A stretch of 47,863 bases of DNA from Paracoccus cavernae (GCA_030410095.1 JAUFRC010000005.1:1-47863); one strand, 5' to 3'; positions 34,811-43,446 are shown, counted from the first letter of the stretch. Translations and numbers: made by a program. The notes: generated from the letters alone by a model not told the origin.

Positions 34811-35545
34811 AAGGGATCCTCCATAAATCCGCGTCGGGATACGCCGCGGATTAACTTGATATAGTGGTCTGCTCGCCTGCCGCCTAACGGAAGCGCGAAA
34901 CTATCTTCCACAGTCCTGTTATCAAACGAAACAAAATTCGCAAAATTTATCCATTGTGAAGCCGCTGCCCCACAGCAACCAAGGGCACGCCCACGATCCA
35001 AGACGCATGGGATCGCATCGAAGACCACATACGAATTCGCCTATGCATAAGCGGCGGAGAGGAGCGCAGGTGCTCATAGGTAGATTTGCCCATGCCTTTT
35101 AGACAAGCAACCCGCGCGAGCCTTTGGCGTTATCCACCCGTAACCAGTTTGCGTGGTGATTGTAACGAGTGCGAGAGTTCAGTGACCGTGCAGCCTTTGG
35201 CGCCGGTCGCTACGCATTAACGCCCCTAGTCCTTGATCCAGCTGGGCGTCGTGTCATCCACCTCAACGATCATGTTCTTCGCGCCCAGTTTCCTGCACCA
35301 TGCGCAATGGCAGCTGGCCCAACGGCAATGCAGACGAACTGACTGCAAATTCTTTATAGCAATAACAATGGCTAAGCGCTGGCGACCCGGATCTGTCGAC
35401 TCGCTCGTAGCAAATCAACGCGGATTACCCTATATAGATCATGCATCTTATGTTTCTCGGACCTGTTCCTTTCGGCTCAGCTTTCGACCGTCAGCTCTGC
35501 CAAGCCGTCGCATTTTGCGGGCGGCGCTTATAAAGGAATATCACG
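34811..35545. other. Long stretch without a convincing gene
   Basis: 735 bases with only short open frames. A minus-strand piece near 35231-35305 reads GAKNMIVEVDDTTPSWIKD and may be a degraded gene fragment. The last ~100 bases (AT-rich, before the AAAGGA of the cold-shock gene) likely hold its promoter and 5' leader. Confidence 0.45.
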
Positions 35546-35751
35546 ATGGCCAATGGCACCGTGAAATGGTTCAACTCCACCAAAGGCTTCGGCTTTATTG
35601 CACCGGAAAATGGTCAGCGGGACGTATTCGTCCACATCTCCGCTTTGGAGCGTGCCAACATCCGAGGTCTCGACGATGGTCAGGCTGTAACCTTTGATCT
35701 CGAGTCCGATCGCAATGGCCGGAATCCGCGACCAACCTCGCTCTCGCGTAA
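35546..35751 (+). CDS. CspA-type cold-shock protein (one frame change near the end)
   Basis: ATG 35546 after AAAGGA. MANGTVKWFNSTKGFGFIAP (RNP1 KGFGFI), ENGQRDVFVHISALERANIR (RNP2 DVFVHIS), GLDDGQAVTFDLESDRNGR. One extra G near 35720 would give ESATNLALA and TAA at 35749-35751, the normal ~68-aa OB-fold RNA chaperone. Uncorrected, the frame runs on to 35866 with unrelated residues. Confidence 0.88.
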
Positions 35752-35927
35752 GATCCAGGCCAAAATACTGAAAGCGGGATCGGCTGGACGCCGGACCCGT
35801 TTTCTCAGGAACGGTAGAGATGCGATTGGCATCACCCTCCGCGTCTTAAGAAAGATTTCTGATTGATCGAAATTAACTGGGGGCAACCCCATTTTTGAGT
35901 TACGTCTCCTCAGGGGGATGTACAAAA

Positions 35928-36144
35928 GTTCAGTACCATCGAGAAAGTAAAGTACTGGTTACAGAAAAGATGGCCGATCGCGGACGAAGCGCGCTCAAGC
36001 GCCTTGAAGCAGGTAGAAGCTGCGATGGATTGTGTTGCGCCAGTTGAAATGGCTAGACGAGCCTTCGTCACTGCAGCCATTACGGCCGGCTTCATTTCAA
36101 ATAGCGTTGAAGACGATCAGGATCGTAGCCTGTCATGGGAGTGA
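35928..36144 (+). CDS. DUF982-type protein (frameshifted at start)
   Basis: ATG 35928 after AGGGGG; a base change in the following A-run gives KFSTIEKVKYWLQKRWPIAD, EARSSALKQVEAAMDCVAPV, EMARRAFVTAAITAGFISNS, to TGA 36142-36144. The W-P-x-x-x-x-x-x...A-L-x-x...P-x-x-A-R-x-A-F pattern matches DUF982, small proteins common in alphaproteobacterial stress regions. Function unknown. Confidence 0.65.
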
Positions 36145-36364
36145 CGTTGTTTTGGGCACTTTTGAGCCGTCGCGGACCGCAGAAATATCCCACAACGTGC
36201 GTCCGGTGCTAGAATGAAAGCAACTTTGTCATTCGCTTGGCCGATCTCCGGCGCAGTGAACCAGAGGCGTAAGAATGCTTCTAGGCGCTCTAACACACAT
36301 TTCTCAACAAAGGATCTCTCTTCGACTGAGTTAGAACATTTTTCTGACAGACGAAGGAAAAAAC

Positions 36365-36562
36365 ATGTCTGGTACAAAAAGCAATGCGTGGCAGGCTGCG
36401 GAGACAGCTTTCAACAGGACGCAACTTCAGCCCCTAGACCGAACCCGAGCAATGCAGGAGTGGGATGCTGAGGCCTCAGAACGTGTTGAAAAGACCCGAA
36501 GATTAAGAGCCGCACGCCTCGAAAGGGAAGAGGCAGGAAGAGCCGCAGGGCGAAGAGCCTGA
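36365..36562 (+). CDS. Hypothetical protein (65 aa)
   Basis: ATG 36365 after GAAGGA. MSGTKSNAWQAAETAFNRTQ, LQPLDRTRAMQEWDAEASER, VEKTRRLRAARLEREEAGRA. A charged, helical C-terminus. No family recognised; good start context supports it being real. Confidence 0.5.
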   Translation: MSGTKSNAWQAAETAFNRTQLQPLDRTRAMQEWDAEASERVEKTRRLRAARLEREEAGRAAGRRA

Positions 36563-36809
36563 GGTCGCCTCAGCAAGTAGTAGCGATGTGCCGTTAGGCC
36601 GTCAAAACTCCTGCAATTGGCCTGAGTATGGGGATGGCAGGTCACATCTTCGACCGTCCGAACGGGTGGTCAGATGCTCACCAGTTTCTCTCGTCACGCG
36701 CGGTGAGGGATTAGCGAAGTATCGGCTGGAAAATTCAGAGAAGCGCGCCCACGGCCAAGAAGCCGTTGACACCCCACAACGGATCTTGCATTGTTGCCAG
36801 AAGGATTAT

Positions 36810-36839
36810 TGCGCCCGGACGAGAGATCGTCGCGGGCGC
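36810..36839. terminator. GC-rich hairpin between convergent genes
   Basis: GCGCCCG-GACGA-GAGA-TCGTC-GCGGGCGC folds with one bulge. It lies 15 bases beyond the stop of the minus-strand ferritin-like gene; no strong U-run. Confidence 0.55.
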
Positions 36840-36853
36840 TGCGTTTCAGGATA

Positions 36854-37343
36854 TCACTTCTTCTTAGAGCCAGCTTCATTGATAGCTGTAACTGCAAGGG
36901 CTGTCAGTTTTGAGTTGGCAGCCTTTTCCTCGTCCAAAATCGACGACAGCAACGTGTGCGCTTCTTCATATCCCAGCGTCTTGGCCCATTCGCGTAAGGT
37001 GCCGTAGCGCGCAATTTCGTAATGTTCTACCGCCTGAGCGGCTCCGATCATTGCAACATCCAAAGCGTGCCCTGACGCCTCTGAAATAATGCCATCCGCT
37101 TCTTTCAGAAGACCATCCATCGCATCGCATTTTTCTCCCCGAGCCTCTTGCCCTAAGGATTTAAACACGGCCTCCAGGGTTTTCACATGACCCTTTGTTT
37201 CCTTCAGATGTTCATCGATAGCTGCCTTAAGCTCGGCACTACTCACCGATTTCGATACCTTCGGAAGTGCTTTGGTTAAGGCATTCTCAGCCCAGTAGAT
37301 GTCTTGGAGTGTATGTTCAAAAGCGTCATTAAGGGTCTTCATT
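36854..37343 (-). CDS. YciE/YciF-family ferritin-like protein (DUF892)
   Basis: 163 aa, intact: MKTLNDAFEHTLQDIYWAEN, LTKALPKVSKSVSSAELKAA, HLKETKGHVKTLEAVFKSLG, IGAAQAVEHYEIARYGTLRE, TLGYEEAHTLLSSILDEEKA. The D-x-Y-x-A-E and Q-x-x-E-H-Y-E-I-A motifs carry the carboxylates and histidines of a four-helix di-metal bundle. It belongs to stress-response DUF892 proteins, often next to CspA- and DUF982-type genes as here. Confidence 0.9.
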
Positions 37344-37543
37344 TCGGATTCCTTCCTGTTTGATGTCCTCAGGGCCGTCGCGTTGTCAACGTGACCGAGA
37401 TAGCGCGAGTTCCCAGAGACCAAATGCTACCCCATCCGCTCGCCTCCCGAGCGGGAGGACGTGGCCCCGATCCAATCGGCGCGGCCCTCCGAAATCACCC
37501 GAGCGAAGTGAAGATCTTGCAGGTTGCTCCCCGATGGCTCCTC

Positions 37544-37996
37544 TCAGTTGAGCGAGACAATCGCACCATTGAGCAGGGACGCAAACGCAACCCATGCTGC
37601 ATAGGGTAGGAACATCAGCGCGGACACGGGGTCCACCATCCGCGCTCGCGCGATGAAGAGAGTGATCACCGCCAGAAGGGGAAGAATGACCAACAACCCA
37701 AGAGCGGGCTTTTGCGCCCCGAAGAAGGCTGGTGACCACAAAAAGTTGAGAACCATTTGTGCTATCCAAAGCGCCTTCAGATCGGACCTTTGCACTATAT
37801 ACCACGTCCGCCAGCCCACAACTGCGATCAGCACATAGAGGATTGTCCAGACGGGTGCGAAGATCCAATTGGGCGGATTGAACCACGGTTTACTCAGCCC
37901 TGCATACCATTCGCCTGGGACGTTCAGATATCCGATCAGTAGACCGATCCCGACGACAGAAAGAATGAAAAGATCCAAGGACCTCGGGCGAGACAT
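37544..37996 (-). CDS. tspO: TspO/MBR-family membrane protein
   Basis: 150 aa, intact: five hydrophobic segments, KPWFNPPNWIFAPVWTILYV (signature WxNPPxWxFxPVWxxLY), ALWIAQMVLNFLWSPAFFGA (LNxxWSxxFF), MFLPYAAWVAFASLLNGAIV (PYxxWxxFAxxLN). TspO proteins bind tetrapyrroles and, in Rhodobacter, regulate photosynthesis genes in response to oxygen. Located among small stress genes. Confidence 0.93.
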   Translation of the reverse strand: MSRPRSLDLFILSVVGIGLLIGYLNVPGEWYAGLSKPWFNPPNWIFAPVWTILYVLIAVVGWRTWYIVQRSDLKALWIAQMVLNFLWSPAFFGAQKPALGLLVILPLLAVITLFIARARMVDPVSALMFLPYAAWVAFASLLNGAIVSLN

Positions 37997-38113
37997 ATGT
38001 GCGTTCCTCCATGAGACTGGCCATCGCTACACTCAACTGCGAGGCGTGTTGAACCGTTCCTAGTCCTAAGCTGCGGCGGCTAATGCTGGGAGGGTCGGCG
38101 CAGAGCATTGACG

Positions 38114-38309
38114 CTACCAGCCTTTCAGGCGCTCTCGTACTGACTTCTCGTCAGCGCCTGTCGTAATGCCGTGGGTCGTTCCGTCTTGGTGAATGAGGGT
38201 CACGCGGCACCCCAATCCCGCACTTAAGCTTCTTCAAGCGCCAGGGTGGACTGCTGAACAGCAACGTGCGGCGAGTCTCAGCGTCCGTGATCGCGATGGA
38301 TTTCCCCAT
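38114..38309 (-). CDS. Small hypothetical protein (frameshifted)
   Basis: ATG 38309 after GGAGGAG. MGKSIAITDAETRRTLLFSS, PPWRLKKLKCGIG, then a one-base change near 38205 to RVTLIHQDGTTHGITTGADE, KSVRERLKGW, TAG 38114-38116. The second frame is favoured because it gives a compact basic/amphipathic end. About 65 aa; no known function. Confidence 0.5.
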
Positions 38310-38400
38310 TAAATACTCCTCCTAACCTGCTGCCATGCGGCGCTTATTCCAAAGCCATGGCAAGCAGAAAGTTGCGGAGAGCATCACCAAGGGCCACGAT

Positions 38401-38624
38401 ATGGCGAAGGAACTAACCGTCCCGCGCGAGTTGACGTACAAGCAGGCGCTGTTCGTGGTGCATTACCTGCGCACGATGGAGGCCAAGCAGGCCGCGCTGG
38501 ATGCGGGCTACAGCCCCGGAAACGCGGCCAAATACGGGCATGAGCTGATGCAGCTGCACCATGTCAAAGCCGCGATCGATGCGGCCATGAGCGAACGGAT
38601 CGAGCGCACGAAAATCGATGCGGA
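38401..38624 (+). pseudogene. Terminase small subunit-like protein, 3' truncated
   Basis: MAKELTVPRELTYKQALFVV, HYLRTMEAKQAALDAGYSPG, NAAKYGHELMQLHHVKAAID, ERIERTKIDADWVL. The pattern T-x-K-Q-x-x-F...A-x-x-A-G-Y-S...G-x-x-L-x-x...V-x-x-A-I matches Terminase_2 small subunits that recognise phage DNA for packaging. An in-frame start 22 codons upstream (38335) is possible. The 3' part is replaced at about 38625 by IS21 istB sequence. Confidence 0.78.
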
Positions 38625-39006
38625 TTGGGTTCTTCTCGACCATCGAATTGGTCAACGCCCGTGAGCAGAAAAAGACGAAGGGAAAGGCAGGCCAGCTTGC
38701 CGAGACCCTCGTGCGCCTCGACCTCGTGGTCCTCGACGAGCTGGGTTACCTGCCGTTCAGCGCCTCAGGCGGCGCACTGCTCTTCCATCTGCTGAGCAAG
38801 CTTTACGGACGCACCAGTGTCATCATCACCACAAATCTCAGCTTCAGCGAATGGGCCACGGTCTTTGGCGACGCCAAGATGACCACGGCGCTGCTCGATC
38901 GGCTTACTCACCGTTGTCATATCTTGAAACCGGTAACGACAGCTTCCGCTTCAAAGCCAGCACTGTAGTAGCAGCCCGAAAGAAGAAGGAGGCTGCGATG
39001 ACTTGA
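38625..39006 (+). pseudogene. IS21-family IstB ATPase, C-terminal half
   Basis: FFSTIELVNAREQKKTKGKA, LDLVVLDELGYLPFSASGGA (Walker B DELG), GRTSVIITTNLSFSEWATVF (sensor I), TTALLDRLTHRCHIL; then a one-base change near 38925 to TGNDSFRFKASTVVAARKKK and TGA 39004-39006. The N-terminal half with Walker A is missing. It helps IstA choose targets in intact IS21 elements. Confidence 0.85.
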
Positions 39007-39430
39007 CCCAAACATGACCCGCTTCGCATACTCTAAAGGTGGGTTAGTTCTCGGTGGAAAAGCCGGGGTGCGGACGAAAAGTTGGACTATCTTGGAGATA
39101 GTTCATGTATTCTTACGAAGAATGGATGCTGGCGGTCGCCCTCTATATCGAGCTCGGCAAGCGCGTGGATGCGACGATCCGCGAATAGGGATATCCATCG
39201 AAGAATGCCCTGAGGGGCTGCTATCGCGAGTATGTGGGCCATTAGAGTTTTCTGATCGCATCAGCGCCGCGACCGCCCAAATTCTCTGAGGAGCAAAAGC
39301 AAGTCGCTCTCGACCATTTTTTCATCCAAGGGCGCTGCATTTCATGGACGATGCGTGCCTTGGGGTATTCGGGGCGTGCCCCGCTGACGGCTTGGGTGCA
39401 CGAGGTTTGGCTATGTTACGCAAAGCAGGT
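39007..39430 (+). pseudogene. IS21 end plus degraded IS3-type orfA fragment
   Basis: 39104 onward reads MYSYEEWMLAVALYIELGKR, VDATIRE, in-frame TAG, GYPSKNALRGCYREYVGH, another stop, then in a second frame SEEQKQVALDHFFIQGRCIS. Resembles the HTH part of IS3-type orfA. True in-frame stops show this piece is decayed, unlike most genes of the window. Confidence 0.55.
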
Positions 39431-39600
39431 GGAGTTCGGACTTCCCCTTATCCCGGACGCACTTATACTGCGGGCTTTATGACAGGTATACCGAGCGCCG
39501 TGCAACCGTTCAGGACGGCGGCTCGGATCTGGAGTCGGCGGCCTGGAGACCGAAGTCGCTTGCCATGAGGCTCTGCTCCAGCAGCTTTACGCAATGCATC
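39431..39600 (-). pseudogene. IS5 transposase C-terminal fragment
   Basis: The minus strand gives MHCVKLLEQSLMASDFGLQA and a degraded end; it resembles the last block of the transposase at 25115 (NCVKLLGQRLMSRDFDRQV). Joined directly to the next IS5 end. Confidence 0.55.
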
Positions 39601-40651
39601 GGCGTTGTTGCAGAATTCCGCGCGGGTTCGGAATTCCCCTTTCCCGAACGGGTTTAAGTTACGCGCTCAATCTCGGCAGTGCCGAGGGCATTGAAGCGGT
39701 TCATCAGTGCGATGCGGATGTGGATTTCGGCGGTCTGACGATCGGGATCGCGTGAGGCGATGCGCTCGCCGAAGGATTTGAGGCACCGCATCTTCGCCTC
39801 GAACCGGCTTCGGAGATGATAGCCCGCCCATTGCTTCCAAGTGGACCGGCCGAAGCGCTTGGTCGCGCGCAGGATATCGTTACGTGCTCTGGCGGCTGGA
39901 CAGTCCTCCTTCCACAGGCGACCGTTTCTGCTGATGGGTATGATCGCCGTGCCGCCACGATCCAGAATTGCGGTGTGGCAGCGCCGTGTGTCGAAGGCAC
40001 CGTCGCCCGTCACGGTCCCGATGTCCTCATCTGGCGGGATATGGTCCAGAAGCTCAGGCAGAACCGGGCTGTCACCTTCGCGGCTCGAGGTAAACTCCAC
40101 CGCCCGAATATCGCCGGTAGCCGTATCCATAGCCAAATGGACTTTGCGATACTGGCGGCGACGATGCGTGCCATGCTTGCGCCAGCCATTCACCATCGCC
40201 GAGAAACTTGATCCCTGTGCTGTCGACCAGCAGGTTCAGGGGTCCTGGGCCGCGGCGGTTTGTGATCTGGACCGTGATCTTCCCCTGTCTGCGGCTCAGG
40301 GTTGAGAAGTCTGGCACCGGCCAGTCGAGATCAGCCAGCTTCAAGATGCTGGCAACCATCCCTGTCGTTTGCCGAAGTGGAAGACCAAACAGGACCTTTA
40401 CCATGAGACAGAATTGCACCGCGGCATCGCTGAACACCGGCGGACGCCCCGGACGTCCAGCCCTGGGGGCAAGCCAAACCATGTCCCGGTCCAGCCAGAC
40501 AAGTAGCGAGCCACGCCGCTTCAGCGCCTCGTTATATGATTTCCAGTTCTTCGTCCGGTAGCGGGCTGGTGCGGGCTTCGTCATACCGAGATGTTAACAT
40601 ACAGAATTCGCTTGGTGAATCCTGCGGAGAGGACAGTTCTGCAACAACGCC
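39601..40651 (-). mobile_element. IS5-family element of the GCGTTGTTGCAGA group
   Basis: GGCGTTGTTGCAGAATTC at 39601 and TCTGCAACAACGCC ending at 40651; 1051 bp. The best preserved member of this group in the window. Confidence 0.8.
39654..40584 (-). CDS. IS5-family transposase (one frame change)
   Basis: MTKPAPARYRTKNWKSYNEA, VLFGLPLRQTTGMVASILKL, LLVDSTGIKFLGDGEW (first Asp), then a change near 40188 to HRRRQYRKVHLAMDTATGDI, VTGDGAFDTRRCHTAILDRG (second Asp), RSRFEAKMRCLKSFGERIAS (Glu). It has the intact FGLPLRQT codons that are broken in the copies at 13029 and 15947. Confidence 0.85.
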
Positions 40652-40657
40652 AACCAG

Positions 40658-41125
40658 ATGCAGTCCATACCTTTCATCATTGCCGCCGCCGCCGCCGTCG
40701 CCGGCGCTCTCGTTCCGTTTCAAGGTGGAGCGAATGCTGCACTAGGTCGGGCATTAGGGCATCCCCTGTGGGCAACACTCATCTCACTCGCCATCAGTGC
40801 TGCCTGCCTCATTCCGGTGATGATCGTCACCAAGGTGCCCCTTCCGGCGCTTGGCAACTTGGCGGAGCAGCCGAGGTGGGTGTGGATTGGCGGGATCGCA
40901 GGCGTAATCTACATCACCGCCGCGATCCTCCTGATGCCAAGGCTGGGGGCTGCTGGCTTCATGACTGCCGTCATCGCTGGTCAAGCCATTGCCTCATTGA
41001 TCATCGACCAGTTTGGCGGGGTCGGACTGAAGGCGCGGCCTGTCGATCCAGTGCGGCTGATCGGTGTGATGATGGTCATCCTCGGTGCTGCGGCCACCCA
41101 ATGGAATGCATTGATGCGGGGTTGA
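40658..41125 (+). CDS. DMT-family transporter, YdcZ/DUF606 type
   Basis: 155 aa, intact: MQSIPFIIAAAAAVAGALVP, FQGGANAALGRALGHPLWAT, LISLAISAACLIPVMIVTKV, WVWIGGIAGVIYITAAILLM, AAGFMTAVIAGQAIASLIID, QFGGVG. Five hydrophobic segments and the motifs Q-x-x-x-N-x-x-L and G-Q-x-x-x-S-L-x-x-D-x-x-G are those of YdcZ-type small transporters. The ATG lies only 7 bases after the IS5 end, so the native promoter is gone; expression may depend on the IS. Confidence 0.85.
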   Translation: MQSIPFIIAAAAAVAGALVPFQGGANAALGRALGHPLWATLISLAISAACLIPVMIVTKVPLPALGNLAEQPRWVWIGGIAGVIYITAAILLMPRLGAAGFMTAVIAGQAIASLIIDQFGGVGLKARPVDPVRLIGVMMVILGAAATQWNALMRG

Positions 41126-41212
41126 CGCAGCCCATCAAGTCAACGACCGCAACCCGATCAGCAGGTGCAACGAGTAGCATAAATTACGCCAGATCCTGTC
41201 CAAAAGATGGGG

Positions 41213-41263
41213 TGTTGATTTCCGTCGAGACGTGACCCGGTCACGTCTCGACGGAAATCAACA
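41213..41263. repeat. Near-perfect 51-bp palindrome
   Basis: Two 25-base arms (41213-41237 and 41239-41263) are exact reverse complements around a single C at 41238. The left arm begins TGTTGATTTCCGTCG. The right arm contains the last seven codons and stop of the minus-strand gene at 41241-41813. No long T-run follows on either side. Confidence 0.9.
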
Positions 41264-41813
41264 GATTAGGCTCTTCATACTCCGGTCGATGCGCTCGCTC
41301 GATCGTGGCAGGATTGATCTCACGCATCGTTAGAAGGGCATTCACCCTGCGCGCAGCAGGTCCCGCGCGAAACCATTTTAATGCCGAGTTCAAATTGAAG
41401 CGAGGGCGGCGCTGGCCCTCCTTCGGCTTGGACGCCTCCATCACCACTTCGATCATCTCATCAATGCGGTAAAGGCCACCAGCAACGGGGAGAGGCATCT
41501 TGCGCTGCTGGAGCGCCTGACGCTTTACTTCGAGCTTTTCCGCAACATCAGCGAGACTCACCAAGTCCGGCCGGACCTCGCGCAGAAGAGTTCCTACAGG
41601 TAGTGCCTTGATCAACGTTCGCGCCGTATCGAGGATCGCGCTCTCGGCATCATCTCCGACGGCTTCCAGCTCTACACCCAACAGACCAGCTTGACCGGTT
41701 CCCACGAGGGCATCCTCAAAGCCTGCCTCGAACACGGCATCGGACAGCGCAAATGCATCATGCTCACCTTCGGGAAGTGCGAAAACCAGTTCGAATTCGA
41801 ATTCTTCAGCCAT
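41241..41813 (-). CDS. HTH antitoxin-like / DNA-binding protein paired with a HicA-like gene
   Basis: 190 aa, intact: MAEEFEFELVFALPEGEHDA, DALVGTGQAGLLGVELEAVG, AESAILDTARTLIKALPVGT, LVSLADVAEKLEVKRQALQQ (HTH), GGLYRIDEMIEVVMEASKPK. The N-terminal alpha/beta part followed by a helix-turn-helix fits an antitoxin or regulator. ATG 41813 overlaps the end of the upstream HicA-like gene by 8 bases. The stop lies within the 51-bp palindrome. Confidence 0.6.
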   Translation of the reverse strand: MAEEFEFELVFALPEGEHDAFALSDAVFEAGFEDALVGTGQAGLLGVELEAVGDDAESAILDTARTLIKALPVGTLLREVRPDLVSLADVAEKLEVKRQALQQRKMPLPVAGGLYRIDEMIEVVMEASKPKEGQRRPRFNLNSALKWFRAGPAARRVNALLTMREINPATIERAHRPEYEEPNLLISVET

Positions 41814-42074
41814 CGGCTTCTCCTTCGCCTTTATTTTCAAGCCTCACGCAGGCTAGAGCCTTTTGTCGGACTTTCTTCGCGAACTGCTGCGGGTTCTTGG
41901 GCGTCGACCACACGGACATCTGGCAGAACTCACCGCAGCGGCACTCCTTATCGTTAGCGGGGCAACGAAGGATCCCCACGCGTGCCCCTTGCCTTCGATA
42001 AGATCCCATCCCAGCTCTTCGAGCTCTTGGATGACGGCTTCAATTTCCTTCGACGTGTGCTTCTTCCTTGGCAA
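41806..42074 (-). CDS. HicA-like small protein, cysteine-containing (frameshifted)
   Basis: MPRKKHTSKEIEAVIQELEE, LGWDLIEGKGHAWG, then a change near 41970 to LRCPANDKECRCGEFCQMSV, WSTPKNPQQFAKKVRQKALA, CVRLENKGEGEADG. The first part has the HicA-like dsRBD pattern (K-E-x-x-x-x-L-x-x-x-G-W...K-G-x-H); the second adds a C-x(n)-C-R-C-G-x-x-C motif and S-x-W-S-T-P. A toxin role is inferred from the coupled HTH gene. Confidence 0.55.
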
Positions 42075-42244
42075 AGAAGATACTCCGCGCTCTTAAATTG
42101 TCAATCGACAATTTATATAAATAACTGAGACAGTGCTGTAAGGCTACCACCAGAAGAGGGGCATACAGGTCCGGATATCAACGTCAACACTGCGGCTGTT
42201 CCGTCTCTTCTCCGATAACCCTGCGCCACTAGTCGTAGTCCTGT
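42075..42244. promoter_or_regulatory. Promoter region of the HicA-like pair
   Basis: AT-rich segment ATTGTCAATCGACAATTTAT (about 42096-42116) contains the inverted repeat TTGTC-N4-GACAA. It is well placed as operator for the minus-strand gene pair. No gene seen. Confidence 0.45.
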
Positions 42245-42357
42245 TGACCTGCCCCCGGGAGCGTCCCTCGGTTTAATGTAGAGTTTGCTTCACTGACCTG
42301 CCACGGGATTTTTCCTCCATCTGCGACTAGAGTCCGCCCCAACCAGAGGACGGACCA

Positions 42358-42490
42358 TGAAGCGAACGAGATACAGCGAAGAGCAGATCATATCGATGCC
42401 GAAGGCCTTCGCTTTGGGATCAGGTTTGGTACGCATCCTTTCTCTCCGTTTGGTGGTGGTATCCCCGATGCTACGCTGGGGCGCGGGCGG
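42358..42490 (+). pseudogene. IS3-family orfA remnant
   Basis: MKRTRYSEEQIISMPKAFAL starts like an IS407-type orfA (KRTRYSEEQIIGILKE), but the sequence departs after about 13 codons and the helix-turn-helix and zipper parts are absent. An internal deletion of about 200 bases is likely; the element would then be non-autonomous. Confidence 0.7.
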
Positions 42491-42502
42491 GCCATCCCAT
42501 TA

Positions 42503-43396
42503 GTGGTGACGCCCGCTGTGAAGCGCGAGGCTGTCGCGCATCTGAAGGCCCTGCTTGGGCTGTCGGAGCGGCGGGCGTGTCGGATTGCCGGGGTGGACCG
42601 AAAGACGGTGCGCTATCGGTCACAGCGGGCGCCGGATACGGCGCTGCGGGGCCGATTGCGGGATCTGGCCAACGAACGACGCAGGTTCGGCTACCGGCGG
42701 CTTTTCGTTCTGCTGCACCGTGAAGGCGAGCCATCGGGGATCAACCGCATCTACCGGCTCTATCGCGAAGAGGGGTTAACCGTTCGTAAACGCCGCGCGC
42801 GCCGCAAGGCGATCGGCACCCGCGCACCGATCCTGATCGAGGCACGGGCCAATGCTCGCTGGTCGCTGGATTTCGTCCATGACCAGTTTGCCTGCGGCCG
42901 CCGGTTCCGCATCCTGAACATTGTCGACGATGTGACCCGCGAATGCCTGGCGGCGATTCCGGATACATCGATTTCCGGCCGCCGCGTTGCGCGGGAACTG
43001 ACGGCGCTGATCGAACGGCGCGGTAGGCCGGGCATGATTGTCAGTGATAATGGGACGGAACTGACCTCGAACGCGATCCTGAAGTGGTGCGCCGAGAACC
43101 GGATCGAATGGCACTACATTGCGCCGGGAAAGCCGATGCAGAACGGCTTCGTGGAGAGTTTCAACGGCCGCATGCGGGACGAGTTTCTCAATGAGACCCT
43201 GTTCCGCAACCTCGTGCATGCCCGCGATCAGATCGATGCCTGGGTGAGTGATTACAACACCACACGGCCCCATTCATCGCTTGGATACCAGACACCTGCA
43301 GGCTTCGCCCTGAACATGATCAACGCAATCGCCCGCCTCGCTGCGCGAGATGATAGCTCCGCGCGCCGGGCGATTGCTCAACGCCAATCGGCGTAA
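42503..43396 (+). CDS. IS3-family OrfB transposase (IS407 group)
   Basis: 297 aa, intact: AVKREAVAHLKALLGLSERR, RRACRIAGVDRKTVRYRSQR, RRRFGYRRLFVLLHREGEPS (HTH_21), NARWSLDFVHDQFACGRRFR (Asp), GRPGMIVSDNGTELTSNAIL (Asp), NGFVESFNGRMRDEFLNETL (Glu). The orfB is whole although its orfA is truncated. Confidence 0.9.
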   Translation: MVTPAVKREAVAHLKALLGLSERRACRIAGVDRKTVRYRSQRAPDTALRGRLRDLANERRRFGYRRLFVLLHREGEPSGINRIYRLYREEGLTVRKRRARRKAIGTRAPILIEARANARWSLDFVHDQFACGRRFRILNIVDDVTRECLAAIPDTSISGRRVARELTALIERRGRPGMIVSDNGTELTSNAILKWCAENRIEWHYIAPGKPMQNGFVESFNGRMRDEFLNETLFRNLVHARDQIDAWVSDYNTTRPHSSLGYQTPAGFALNMINAIARLAARDDSSARRAIAQRQSA

Positions 43397-43446
43397 ATAA
43401 CCACAGGGCTCCGGTCGTGACTGGATGAAAGTTCAGGGGCAGGTCA

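Larger units (their letters stand above)
42245..43446 (+). mobile_element. IS3-family element, IS407-like ends
   Basis: TGACCTGCCCCCGGGA at 42245 and TTCAGGGGCAGGTCA ending at 43446, about 1202 bp. Flanking bases do not match, so there has been recombination or deletion after insertion. The right end interrupts a gene at its ninth codon (43447-43473). Confidence 0.82.

Noticed and set aside
40591..41235. Plus-strand open frame overlapping the DMT transporter and ending in the palindrome
   Set aside because: Arg/Ser-rich translation of another frame of the transporter gene; no start context and no conserved motif.
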